A stretch of DNA of 8,970 bases from Candidatus Omnitrophota bacterium (GTDB lineage: Bacteria > Omnitrophota > Gorgyraeia > Gygaellales > Profunditerraquicolaceae). The notes below the pieces were generated by a model. The model was not told the origin of the DNA, did not search any database, and saw only the letters and a list, made by a program, of their open reading frames with translations. Positions 1-5,469 of this stretch are shown piece after piece (position 1 is the stretch's first letter; every line of letters begins with the position of its first letter). A program made the position numbers and the translations under genes. Location of the stretch: assembly GCA_030018895.1 (NCBI GenBank), contig JASEHM010000022.1, forward strand, positions 1-8,970, given 5' to 3'.

Positions 1-145
1 ATATCTCAAAATACATTTCGCGTCGATAAGTAACGTCTAATTTGGACACGAGTGTCAACAGCATAACTAATAAACTATATACATCTGTGTTAATCTTGTG
101 CTCAAAACGTCCTTTAAAATACAAGATTCAATAGAAACCATTCAA
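1..145. other. non-coding left edge, no gene seen
   Basis: No convincing reading frame on either strand. It lies downstream of the last minus-strand gene. It contains a short interrupted palindrome around 45-56 (gacac, two bases, gtgtc) and a tract near 82-98 resembling the atctgtgttaat-type dispersed repeats seen elsewhere in the window (5239-5351). Neither can be assigned a function. The next minus-strand gene, if there is one, starts to the left of the window. Confidence 0.5.
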
Positions 146-184
146 GAAAATCGTCTTCGGCGATGACTTTTAGAAACGATTTTC
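146..184. repeat. hairpin repeat, copy 1 of a two-copy family
   Basis: A perfect 9-bp inverted repeat (gaaaatcgt at 146-154, acgattttc at 176-184) encloses a 21-nt loop. The first 18 loop bases, cttcggcgatgactttta (155-172), recur exactly at 8890-8907, again as the loop of a hairpin. The stems of the two copies differ by compensating changes: 153-177 g-c becomes t-a, and 154-176 t-a becomes c-g. On the minus strand this copy lies in the 3' flank of the small HTH-TM gene. It has no T-run, so it is not a standard terminator. Confidence 0.75.
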
Positions 185-188
185 GCAG

Positions 189-222
189 TGGTATAAGGAA
201 AGTTTTTTGCTTTCCTATACCA
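189..222. repeat. long hairpin, 13 pairs with one bulged base
   Basis: tggtataaggaaag (189-202) pairs with ctttcctatacca (210-222), leaving one bulged a and a 7-nt loop. It sits inside a wider pair of imperfect arms, aatacaagattc (118-129) and gagtcttgtatt (231-242), which match at 11 of 12 positions. The outer arm overlaps the stop codon of the small HTH-TM gene. A nested palindrome of this kind suggests a dispersed element, or a 3'-end RNA structure protecting the transcript. There is no U-run following on the minus strand. Confidence 0.7.
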
Positions 223-240
223 TGAAAAAAGAGTCTTGTA

Positions 241-546
241 TTATCGGAATATAATAACCAATAATAAAATTATAACCAAGCCCGCAAGGATATAAAAATC
301 ATTAAAATAGAAAAAATCGCTGATTCGATCTTTAAGTGGGTATTTTTGAAGGGGTTTGGAATTAGCGGAAGTTGATTCAATTGACTTCTTGAATTCAAAA
401 ACCTGGTCTTTTTTGAATCTTAAGTATATTCCGCCAACCTTGTAAGCGGGCAAGGTGCCTTTTTCAGCCAAATCCAGCACATCTTTTTCTAAAATACCCA
501 GGATTATGGAAACATCTCTGACAGTTAAAAGTTTTTCTGTGCGCAT
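241..546 (-). CDS. small excisionase/MerR-type HTH protein with C-terminal membrane anchor
   Basis: A 101-residue protein. Residues 6-52 read as an excisionase-family helix-turn-helix (HTH_17 type): LLTVRDVSIILGI forms the first helices, followed by the usual GTLPAYKVGG turn and a basic strand (LRFKKDQV). Residues 53-80 are a polar linker, and residues 84-100 are a strongly hydrophobic helix ending in Arg, which predicts a tail-anchored protein with the HTH in the cytoplasm. The ATG at 544-546 is the only start that keeps the full HTH, but its ribosome binding site is weak. Upstream, on the same strand, lies a bactofilin whose C-terminus carries a similar HTH (V-x6-L and GK/TxPAxK match), so the two may be partners. 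The layout recalls RodZ (N-terminal HTH, then a membrane segment, binding the MreB cytoskeleton), but that is analogy and not homology. DNA binding is possible and unproven. Confidence 0.7.
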   Translation of the reverse strand: MRTEKLLTVRDVSIILGILEKDVLDLAEKGTLPAYKVGGIYLRFKKDQVFEFKKSIESTSANSKPLQKYPLKDRISDFFYFNDFYILAGLVIILLLVIIFR

Positions 547-640
547 ATTATTGATCTTTGTAAAAATAATAGGAATGCTTTTTTAACCAAGAAATTTCTT
601 ATTAGTTTTGCAATCTTCAAGATATACTTTAAAATATTTT

Positions 641-671
641 AGATTCTTCGGCCTTTGGCCTCAGAATGACG
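641..671. repeat. short palindromic dispersed-type repeat
   Basis: attct (643-647) and ggcc (650-653) pair with ggcc (657-660) and agaat (663-667), leaving a 3-nt loop and a symmetric tc/tc mismatch. Outer bases extend to cagaatgac. The word set attcttcgg...cagaatgac resembles common dispersed intergenic repeats in environmental bacterial genomes; this is recalled, not searched. It lies in the 154-nt gap after the bactofilin gene. Confidence 0.6.
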
Positions 672-681
672 GTAAGTGGTT

Positions 682-712
682 ATTTGTGTTTTCATTCGTG
701 TTAATTCGTGTT
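682..712. repeat. triplicated att(t/c)gtgtt motif overlapping the bactofilin stop codon
   Basis: Near-identical 9-mers occur at 682-690 (atttgtgtt), 694-702 and 704-712 (both attcgtgtt). The stop codon of the bactofilin gene (701-703) and its last codons (encoding N-T-N) fall inside this tract, so the present C-terminus is partly repeat-derived. Confidence 0.6.
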
Positions 713-1210
713 TCCTATTTTTCCAGAGGCAACCCAGGCATCAATCGCTTTTCTTTCAAATTTCCAGTCATTGCCTTCTTTTTGAGCAGGTATCTTTCCG
801 GAATTCGCCCATTCCATAACCGTATCTAGGCTCACCTCAAGGTACTTCATTAATTCCTCGACATTTAGATAATCCCTTAGCATGGAACAGGTGCCTTCGA
901 GGATTGCGCCTTCTGCGATATTTAATTTTGCCGGATAAATATTGCCTTCAACTATTGCCTGAGGCAGGAGCGTTAATCTTTCCCTGGCAATTATTTTTCC
1001 TTTTATTCTGCCTCCTACCACAATATTATCGCCTGTAATATCAGCTGTAATAGAGGCAGTTTGGCCTATGGTTAAATTACCTTTGGTATCTAAACTCCCT
1101 TCAAATTTTCCATTTATACGCAAGTTAACAGGATCTTTAAAGCTTAATGTGCCTTGCATTGCAGCATCAACATCAAGAATTTTCTCTTCTATCTTTTTTT
1201 TAAATGCCAT
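701..1210 (-). CDS. bactofilin fused to excisionase-type helix-turn-helix
   Basis: A 169-residue protein. Residues 15-108 show the repeating glycine and hydrophobic pattern of the bactofilin (DUF583, polymer-forming cytoskeletal) beta-helix: INGKFEGSL, GNLTIGQTA, DNIVVGGRIKGKI, LPQAIVEGNI, LNIAEGAILEGTCSM. Bactofilins polymerise without nucleotide at the inner membrane and position envelope or chromosome-handling machinery. Residues 114-160 form an HTH_17/excisionase-type domain (YLNVEELMKYLEVS, then NSGKIPAQKEGNDWKF). This domain is not part of the core family. The start is well supported: AGGAGGA at 1219-1225 lies 8 nt before the ATG. It follows the MgtC-like gene by 45 nt and precedes a second HTH protein with a membrane anchor. 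The last residues, from about Ile165, come from a repeat-like tract that also supplies the stop. The bactofilin assignment is strong; what the HTH binds is unknown. Confidence 0.88.
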   Translation of the reverse strand: MAFKKKIEEKILDVDAAMQGTLSFKDPVNLRINGKFEGSLDTKGNLTIGQTASITADITGDNIVVGGRIKGKIIARERLTLLPQAIVEGNIYPAKLNIAEGAILEGTCSMLRDYLNVEELMKYLEVSLDTVMEWANSGKIPAQKEGNDWKFERKAIDAWVASGKIGNTN

Positions 1211-1218
1211 AGTGTTTA

Positions 1219-1225
1219 TCCTCCT
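1219..1225 (-). promoter_or_regulatory. strong ribosome binding site of bactofilin gene
   Basis: The minus strand reads AGGAGGA, 8 nt upstream of the ATG at 1208-1210. It fixes the start. Confidence 0.8.
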
Positions 1226-1255
1226 ATCTTGTAGTGTGTATTGCGTAATGGATTG

Positions 1256-1696
1256 TTATTTCTCCTGTCCATTGTATAGCATCTCTTCTAAGTACCGAAG
1301 AAGAAGCAATACTACTAACGTTAAAATTGCGGTATAAATAGCGGCATTAAGAAAACCGCAGCCTACAGCTAAACCTATGCCTGCTGCTACCCAAAGGCTT
1401 GCAGCTGTGGTAAGCCCTTTTATTCCTTCTTTTTCTCTGATTATTGTTCCTGCGCCAAGAAAACCAATACCGGTAATTACGCCTGCGGCAATTCGCGCCG
1501 GATCAACAGGGGTATATGCCCTATATATATCAAAAACATATAGAGATGTCAACATAATAAGACATGACCCTAAAGATACTAAGATGTGCGTACGTAATCC
1601 GGCGGTTCTGCGATGCAGCTGACGTTCAAGGCCAATAAAGCCGCTTAAAATTATAGTTAATACTAAGCGCCAAATAATCTGGCTGTCTGTAAACAT
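1256..1696 (-). CDS. MgtC/SapB-family inner membrane protein
   Basis: A 146-residue protein with four likely membrane helices (about 8-22, 38-56, 68-86 and 97-135, the last long enough to be two). It carries the family signatures GLERQ (22-26), AGLRTH (32-37), DPARIAAGVITGIGFLGAGTI-like (65-85) and LTTAASLWVAAGIG (95-108). It corresponds to the short SapB-type form and lacks the C-terminal soluble ACT-like domain of the roughly 230-residue MgtC of Salmonella. MgtC itself modulates F1Fo ATPase and survival at low magnesium; for short homologues the role is not established, so ion or pH homeostasis is a family-level guess. The start is supported by GGGAGGT a few bases upstream (1702-1708). It begins 27 nt after tsaD, which suggests co-transcription. 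No cation-responsive leader is visible in that short gap. Confidence 0.9.
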   Translation of the reverse strand: MFTDSQIIWRLVLTIILSGFIGLERQLHRRTAGLRTHILVSLGSCLIMLTSLYVFDIYRAYTPVDPARIAAGVITGIGFLGAGTIIREKEGIKGLTTAASLWVAAGIGLAVGCGFLNAAIYTAILTLVVLLLLRYLEEMLYNGQEK

Positions 1697-1723
1697 ATTC
1701 TACCTCCCATTTTGTATTGCGTG

Positions 1724-2902
1724 TCAGCTTATATCTAACCCTAAATCAGACAGGTAGCCTTTTTTAAATAACTGAAAGCCAAATCCGGCGACCATTGCCG
1801 CATTATCCGTACAAAAATCTTTGGCGGGGAAAAAACAGGTAATATTGTTTCTTTTTGCGGCATCAGAGAACTTTTCTCTTAGCCTGTTATTTACTGCTAC
1901 CCCGCCGCCAAGGGCAAGCTTAGTTGTTTTCTTTAGCTCGCAGGCTAACAAAGATTTTCTAATTAACGTTTCTATAACTGTTTCTTGAAACGAAGCAGCA
2001 ATATCTTGTAACAGTTCAGCTTCCGGAAGTTCTCGCCTCCCGTTTTTGTCATGCCCGTGAAAACGGGCATCCATTCTGTCATATCTTTTCTGGATTCCCG
2101 CTTGCGCGGGAATGACACCCTGATTTACTTCTGAGCGCTGAACTGTTACAATATCTTTGGTTAGCCGGTTAGCCGGTTTGCCAGCTAATCGGCTAACCAA
2201 ATACAACACTGCCGTCTTAATGCCGCTGAAACTAAAATTTAGCGGCTGCTTGGTATTAGAACAGTTGAGCTTCAATTTTTTTGGGTTTCCGGATTTAGCC
2301 AGATACTCAATCTTTGGGCCGCCCGGATAACCTAAACCTAAAATTTTAGCCACTTTATCAAATGCCTCGCCGCAGGCATCATCCTGCGTTTGTCCCAGAA
2401 GCTCAATCTTATCAAAGTCCTTGATAAAATATAGGTTTGTATGCCCTCCTGAAATCACCAGCGCTACAAACGGCGCAGCTATAGTGGCCGTCGTAAGTAA
2501 AAATCTCTGCGTTTTTTGTGGTTGCAATCTTTGCGTTTGTAAGAAGTTTGCGTATATATGGCTTAAAACATGATCAACGCCTAATAAAGGGATATTAAAG
2601 CTAAGGCTTAGCGCCTTAGCAAAGGATACGCCTACGAGCAAAGAACCCATAAGCCCAGGGCCATTAGTAACGGCTATTAAACCTATATCTTTAAGATTGA
2701 TTCTTGCCTCCTTTAATGCGGCATCTGTTACATCAACAATTGTTTCTAATTGCTGTCTTGAGGCAATTTCAGGGATAACCCCCCCATAAATTTTGTGAAG
2801 TTTAAGGCTAGAGTTAACTATGCAGGATAATACCTTTTTGCCGTTTTTAACCACTGCGCAGGATGTTTCATCGCAGGAGGTTTCAATGCCAAGAGTATAC
2901 AT
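1724..2902 (-). CDS. tsaD: tRNA N6-adenosine threonylcarbamoyltransferase TsaD, with repeat-derived insertions
   Basis: TsaD transfers the threonylcarbamoyl group from threonylcarbamoyl-AMP to A37 of ANN-decoding tRNAs (t6A), working with TsaB and TsaE. Neither partner is in this window. Visible motifs are GIETSCDET (5-13), NGPGLMGSL (80-88), the metal ligands H111 and H115 (HxxxH), SGGHT (151-155), FSFSGIKTA (223-231), GGGVAVNN (332-339) and the third metal ligand D366 in CTDNAAM. At 392 residues it is about 50 longer than typical bacterial TsaD (roughly 335-345). The excess lies in two places: residues ~122-142, between H115 and SGGHT, and ~234-290, between GIKTA and AASFQ. Both contain palindromic or repeated DNA but keep the frame, and all catalytic motifs survive, so the protein is probably functional. 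It starts 13 nt after the deacetylase stop, with a weak AAAGG site, and is likely translationally linked to it. Confidence 0.95.
   Translation of the reverse strand: MYTLGIETSCDETSCAVVKNGKKVLSCIVNSSLKLHKIYGGVIPEIASRQQLETIVDVTDAALKEARINLKDIGLIAVTNGPGLMGSLLVGVSFAKALSLSFNIPLLGVDHVLSHIYANFLQTQRLQPQKTQRFLLTTATIAAPFVALVISGGHTNLYFIKDFDKIELLGQTQDDACGEAFDKVAKILGLGYPGGPKIEYLAKSGNPKKLKLNCSNTKQPLNFSFSGIKTAVLYLVSRLAGKPANRLTKDIVTVQRSEVNQGVIPAQAGIQKRYDRMDARFHGHDKNGRRELPEAELLQDIAASFQETVIETLIRKSLLACELKKTTKLALGGGVAVNNRLREKFSDAAKRNNITCFFPAKDFCTDNAAMVAGFGFQLFKKGYLSDLGLDIS
2047..2117. repeat. double-hairpin palindromic repeat inside tsaD (VIPAQAGIQ type)
   Basis: Two perfect 8-bp hairpins with 4-nt loops (2051-2070 and 2094-2113) are enclosed by tgtcat (2047-2052) and atgaca (2112-2117). 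On the minus strand the tract is read in frame as VIPAQAGIQ (263-271) and MDARFHGHD (277-285). I recognise this peptide pair as the typical translation of a widespread dispersed palindromic repeat of bacterial genomes, often seen as spurious or inserted peptide. Here it is a real in-frame insertion in a conserved gene. Confidence 0.85.
2156..2201. repeat. 46-bp near-perfect palindrome inside tsaD
   Basis: The outer arms are a perfect 12-bp inverted repeat: tttggttagccg (2156-2167) and cggctaaccaaa (2190-2201). Inner arms ttagc (2169-2173) and gctaa (2184-2188), then gg/cc, close on a tttg loop, with two single mismatches. In frame it encodes about residues 234-249 (SRLAGKPANRLTK). These residues lie in the stretch where TsaD is longer than its relatives. 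Confidence 0.8.
2502..2538. repeat. short direct-repeat insertion inside tsaD
   Basis: aatctctgcgttt (2502-2514) recurs as aatctttgcgttt (2526-2538), with 12 of 13 identical and starts 24 nt apart. Translated, it gives the repeated TQR in QTQRLQPQKTQRF (122-134). The tract resembles the CGCAAAGATT...CACAAA dispersed repeats common between genes in environmental genomes (recalled). It falls where this TsaD has about 15 residues more than E. coli TsaD. Confidence 0.6.
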
Positions 2903-2915
2903 AAAAACCTTTTTT

Positions 2916-3671
2916 TTAATTTATTAAATCCGATACAAACACAAACCTGTAACCTTCTTTTTCTATTTGCGGCATCACTTCTCTTAATGCCTCTAATGTG
3001 GTTTTTCGATCATGCCCGATACCAATGGCGCTTCCTTTTGTTTTGGCGATAATCTTTAGTTTATTGATTTGGCCTTTTATATACTCTATCTTTATTCTGT
3101 TATCTAAAAATACATCTCTTTTAACAATGGCTAGGCCAATGTTTCGGCCAAGAGGCAGGCAAACAGAATTTGGCGAAACAAAGCTATCCAAAAAATAAAG
3201 ACGCTTTTTTTTTAGTTCCTTAAGTATAATTTCCATAATCTTTTTGTTTTCAGTTATAAACGAACCCATATGGTTTGAGACGCCTTTAGCATACTTAATG
3301 CTGTTTAAGCCTTGATTAATGAGGCGCTGGATTTCTGCTTTATCTTGCGAGGAGGTAATGGTATCTTTTTCAAGCGGACATTTTTTGTGCGGCTCCATAG
3401 GTAAATGCAGGATTACTTCAAATCCTTTTAAATGCAATTCTTTTGCGATTTTCGCTGAATAATTCAGATTAGGCAATATCGCGCAGGTCAGGGGATATTT
3501 TATTTGCCTTAAAATATCCAGATTATCTAAGGTATAGCCAAAATCATCAATACATATGGCTATTTTTCCTTTTATAATAACAGGTGTTTTGATTATTTTC
3601 TTAGGTCGGATCCAAATACCTATAATAATCAGCGTCAATAAAGTTAAGATTATTATTTTCTTAAGTTTCAT
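2916..3671 (-). CDS. divergent polysaccharide deacetylase, YibQ family
   Basis: A 251-residue protein. Residues 5-21 are a hydrophobic N-terminal signal anchor behind a lysine-rich start. The rest matches the divergent polysaccharide deacetylase family (DUF610/YibQ): IAICIDDFGY (37-46), LHLPMEP (88-94), NHMGS (133-137), LDS (161-163), RDVFLD (185-190) and IGHDR (218-222). The fold is a NodB-like barrel. The tandem Asp (42-43) and the His residues could bind metal, but enzymatic activity is not demonstrated for the family in general. It probably acts in the periplasm on peptidoglycan or another glycan. Its place between a CtpA-type protease and tsaD agrees with an arrangement I recall from other Gram-negative lineages. 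No good ribosome binding site precedes the ATG at 3669-3671, and the palindromic repeat upstream may have replaced the original leader. Confidence 0.87.
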   Translation of the reverse strand: MKLKKIIILTLLTLIIIGIWIRPKKIIKTPVIIKGKIAICIDDFGYTLDNLDILRQIKYPLTCAILPNLNYSAKIAKELHLKGFEVILHLPMEPHKKCPLEKDTITSSQDKAEIQRLINQGLNSIKYAKGVSNHMGSFITENKKIMEIILKELKKKRLYFLDSFVSPNSVCLPLGRNIGLAIVKRDVFLDNRIKIEYIKGQINKLKIIAKTKGSAIGIGHDRKTTLEALREVMPQIEKEGYRFVFVSDLIN

Positions 3672-3702
3672 TTATTTGAGGGGCGCGCATAATTCATGCT
3701 TT

Positions 3703-3795
3703 GTCATTGCGAGCCCCGCCGCAGGCGGGGCGAAACAATCTCTATCACCGTCGGAGATTGCTTCGCCGCTCACTTCGTTCGCTCTTCGCAATGAC
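3703..3795. repeat. 93-bp palindromic intergenic repeat (gtcattgcgag type)
   Basis: gtcattgcga (3703-3712) pairs perfectly with tcgcaatgac (3786-3795). Inside are a GC-rich hairpin, ccccgc/gcgggg (3714-3730), and complementary caatctc and gagattg tracts. This is the familiar dispersed repeat whose ends read gtcattgcgag and cgcaatgac. A second, outer imperfect inverted pair, gggcgcgcataattc (3681-3695) and gaattatgcacaccc (3833-3847), matches at 13 of 15 positions. The element therefore appears nested in another palindrome filling the ctpA-deacetylase gap. Confidence 0.8.
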
Positions 3796-3851
3796 GAAAA
3801 ACACGAATTGCGACACAGTCTGAATGACGAAAGAATTATGCACACCCTCAT

Positions 3852-5174
3852 CTATTTAGTTTCTTTATATATCCGGATTGCTTTAAGAATATCCACTGCC
3901 CGGTTAAGTTGATTATCAGTTTTGTAATCAAAGGTTTTTTCTTCTTTTTTGGGTTTCTCGGGTTTCTCTTTTTGTTCTACCTTTTCAAATACATCTTCTG
4001 GTTTTTGGTCTTTGTTTTTTTCTGTTTCAATTTTTGCTTCTTCTATTATGATATCCGGAACAATGCCTTTGCCATGAATCTCTCTGCCTGCCGGAGTGAA
4101 ATATTTGCTGGTTGTAAGTTTTAAAGCCGAGCCATCGTATAACGGTATAACTGTCTGCACAGAACTTTTGCCGAATGATTTAATGCCTACTATTATAGCC
4201 CTTTTGTAATCCTGCAGGCAGCCGGCAACTATTTCACTGGCTGAGGCAGAGCCTTCATTAATCAATATAACCATCGGCAGATTCAGGATAGGGTTAGCTG
4301 CCTGCGAGAAAATTTTTAGGTTTTGCACTGTTTTTTTGTCTTTCGTAGATACTATCAGCTTTCCTTTTTCGAGGAATTTTTCTGTAACCCTGACTGCTAC
4401 ATCTAATAAGCCGCCGGGGTTATTTCTGATGTCCAATATAAGACTGTTCATATTGGATTTGGATAGATTTTCAAGGGCAGCGCTGAAATCCTTCGGTGTA
4501 TTTTCCATGAATTCAGTTAAACGGATGTATCCGATTCCATTTTCCAATATTCTTGCTTCTTTGATATCCTTTATTTTGATAATATCCCTTATAATCTTAA
4601 ACTCCAGAATCTTTTTTTCTGATTCCCGTAAAACGCTGATGTTTACTGTTGTCCCTGGCTTCCCTCTTAATTTCTTTACCGCCTCAGAAATAGTTATGTC
4701 GCGTGTCAGTCCGTTATCAATTTTAACAATTCTGTCATTGCTTTTTATACCTGCCTTCCATGCTGGGGTATCCTCTATAGGCGTTATTACAGTTAAAAGG
4801 CCGTCTTTTATAGTAATCTCAATTCCTAATCCGCCAAATTTTCCTCCAGTATCAACCTTTAGCTCATTATATGTATCAGGGTCCATAAACTGGCTGTGCG
4901 GATCTAAAGAAGAAAGCATACCTTTTAACGCGCCATAAATTAGTTTTTTGGTAGTTACATCATCAACATAATCAGTTTGTATAATGGTTAATGAATCTGA
5001 AAAAAGCCTCACCTGTTTATAAAGGTCATCTCTTTTTTTCTTATCAATCTCTGAAGCAGTAATTGAGTAGCCCGTAAAAACAATCGCGATAAAAATCAAG
5101 AAAAGTTTTAACCCAAAAACTTTTCTTGATCCTGAGGCCAACAATTGAAAGGCTTTATATAATTTCCTGCGCAT
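3852..5174 (-). CDS. ctpA: carboxy-terminal processing protease, S41 family (CtpA/Prc type)
   Basis: A serine protease that trims or degrades exported proteins from their C-termini in the periplasm. I prefer the start at 5172-5174, giving 440 residues, because GGAGG (5183-5187) lies 8 nt upstream; an in-frame ATG at 5211-5213 would add 13 residues but has no such site. In the 440-residue numbering, the signal anchor is about 22-40, the PDZ domain about 114-185 (GGLGIEIT onward), the catalytic Ser311 lies in GSASASE and the catalytic Lys336 in SFGK, 25 residues later as in E. coli Prc. DIRNNPGG (248-255) is a typical S41 segment. A Lys/Glu-rich, low-complexity stretch (about 379-414) precedes a short C-terminal helix. 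A perfect 14-bp inverted repeat (5096-5129) lies in the codons for the membrane segment. The gene is separated from gatB by a 295-nt, repeat-rich gap, so it may have its own promoter. Confidence 0.93.
   Translation of the reverse strand: MRRKLYKAFQLLASGSRKVFGLKLFLIFIAIVFTGYSITASEIDKKKRDDLYKQVRLFSDSLTIIQTDYVDDVTTKKLIYGALKGMLSSLDPHSQFMDPDTYNELKVDTGGKFGGLGIEITIKDGLLTVITPIEDTPAWKAGIKSNDRIVKIDNGLTRDITISEAVKKLRGKPGTTVNISVLRESEKKILEFKIIRDIIKIKDIKEARILENGIGYIRLTEFMENTPKDFSAALENLSKSNMNSLILDIRNNPGGLLDVAVRVTEKFLEKGKLIVSTKDKKTVQNLKIFSQAANPILNLPMVILINEGSASASEIVAGCLQDYKRAIIVGIKSFGKSSVQTVIPLYDGSALKLTTSKYFTPAGREIHGKGIVPDIIIEEAKIETEKNKDQKPEDVFEKVEQKEKPEKPKKEEKTFDYKTDNQLNRAVDILKAIRIYKETK
5096..5129. repeat. 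perfect 14-bp inverted repeat inside ctpA
   Basis: tcaagaaaagtttt (5096-5109) pairs perfectly with aaaacttttcttga (5116-5129) around the 6-nt loop aaccca. It lies about 45-78 nt after the preferred start codon of ctpA, in the codons for the signal anchor. Confidence 0.8.
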
Positions 5175-5182
5175 TATTTTAA

Positions 5183-5187
5183 CCTCC
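5183..5187 (-). promoter_or_regulatory. ribosome binding site deciding the ctpA start
   Basis: The minus strand reads GGAGG, 8 nt before the ATG at 5172-5174. The upstream ATG at 5211-5213 has none. A TAGACA (5214-5219) with TATTAT (5193-5198) upstream resembles a promoter, but the 15-nt spacing is short, so I do not call it. Confidence 0.75.
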
Positions 5188-5213
5188 GTCGTATAATATA
5201 TGTTAAAGTGCAT

Positions 5214-5385
5214 TGTCTACTAAATAAAACTTCTATGTTACACAGATACACACAGATAGCAATGGATATCACAGCTTAAAATAGTTTAAAAGATGCACAC
5301 AGATTTTCCCGTTGGCATCAGTGTGAATCTATCTTTTATCTGTGTGAATCTGAGCTAAAATTATTAAAACAGTATTTAGTTGACA
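5214..5385. repeat. large imperfect palindromic element between gatB and ctpA
   Basis: The ends are imperfect inverted repeats: tgtctactaaata (5214-5226) and tatttagttgaca (5373-5385), matching at 12 of 13 positions. Inside, acacagata-type words near 5239-5258 are complementary to tatctgtgtgaatctg near 5336-5351, and aaaagat (5288-5294) to atctttt (5331-5337). This gives a nested, roughly 170-bp foldable unit rich in cacacagat, a word class typical of dispersed intergenic repeats. It has no reading frame. The rest of the gap (5386-5469) holds only the small palindrome tatccggata near 5435 and no clear terminator. Confidence 0.6.
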
Positions 5386-5469
5386 GAGCATTATAGCTAT
5401 GTTACTTGCGTTGCGTACATCCGGGAAGTGTGGATATCCGGATACCCTTAAGGAATCTGATGCCTGCGT

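Noticed and set aside
189..222. Intrinsic terminator for the minus-strand operon
   Set aside because: The hairpin is strong, but the minus strand continues ctgcgaaaatcg with no U-run.
1724..2902. tsaD as a frameshifted or broken gene because of its abnormal length
   Set aside because: One continuous frame contains all catalytic and metal motifs in order; the extra length is explained by in-frame repeats.
4336..4938. 200-codon open frame on the plus strand
   Set aside because: It is antisense to the PDZ and catalytic region of ctpA, which has clear family motifs; the plus-strand translation has no recognisable domain or good start site.
5193..5219. Promoter for ctpA (TAGACA and TATTAT)
   Set aside because: Each box resembles the consensus, but the spacing is 15 nt and AT-rich sequence gives many such matches.
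5380..5385. TTGACA on the plus strand
   Set aside because: It has no suitable -10 box at normal distance and no plus-strand gene downstream; it is part of the inverted-repeat arm.
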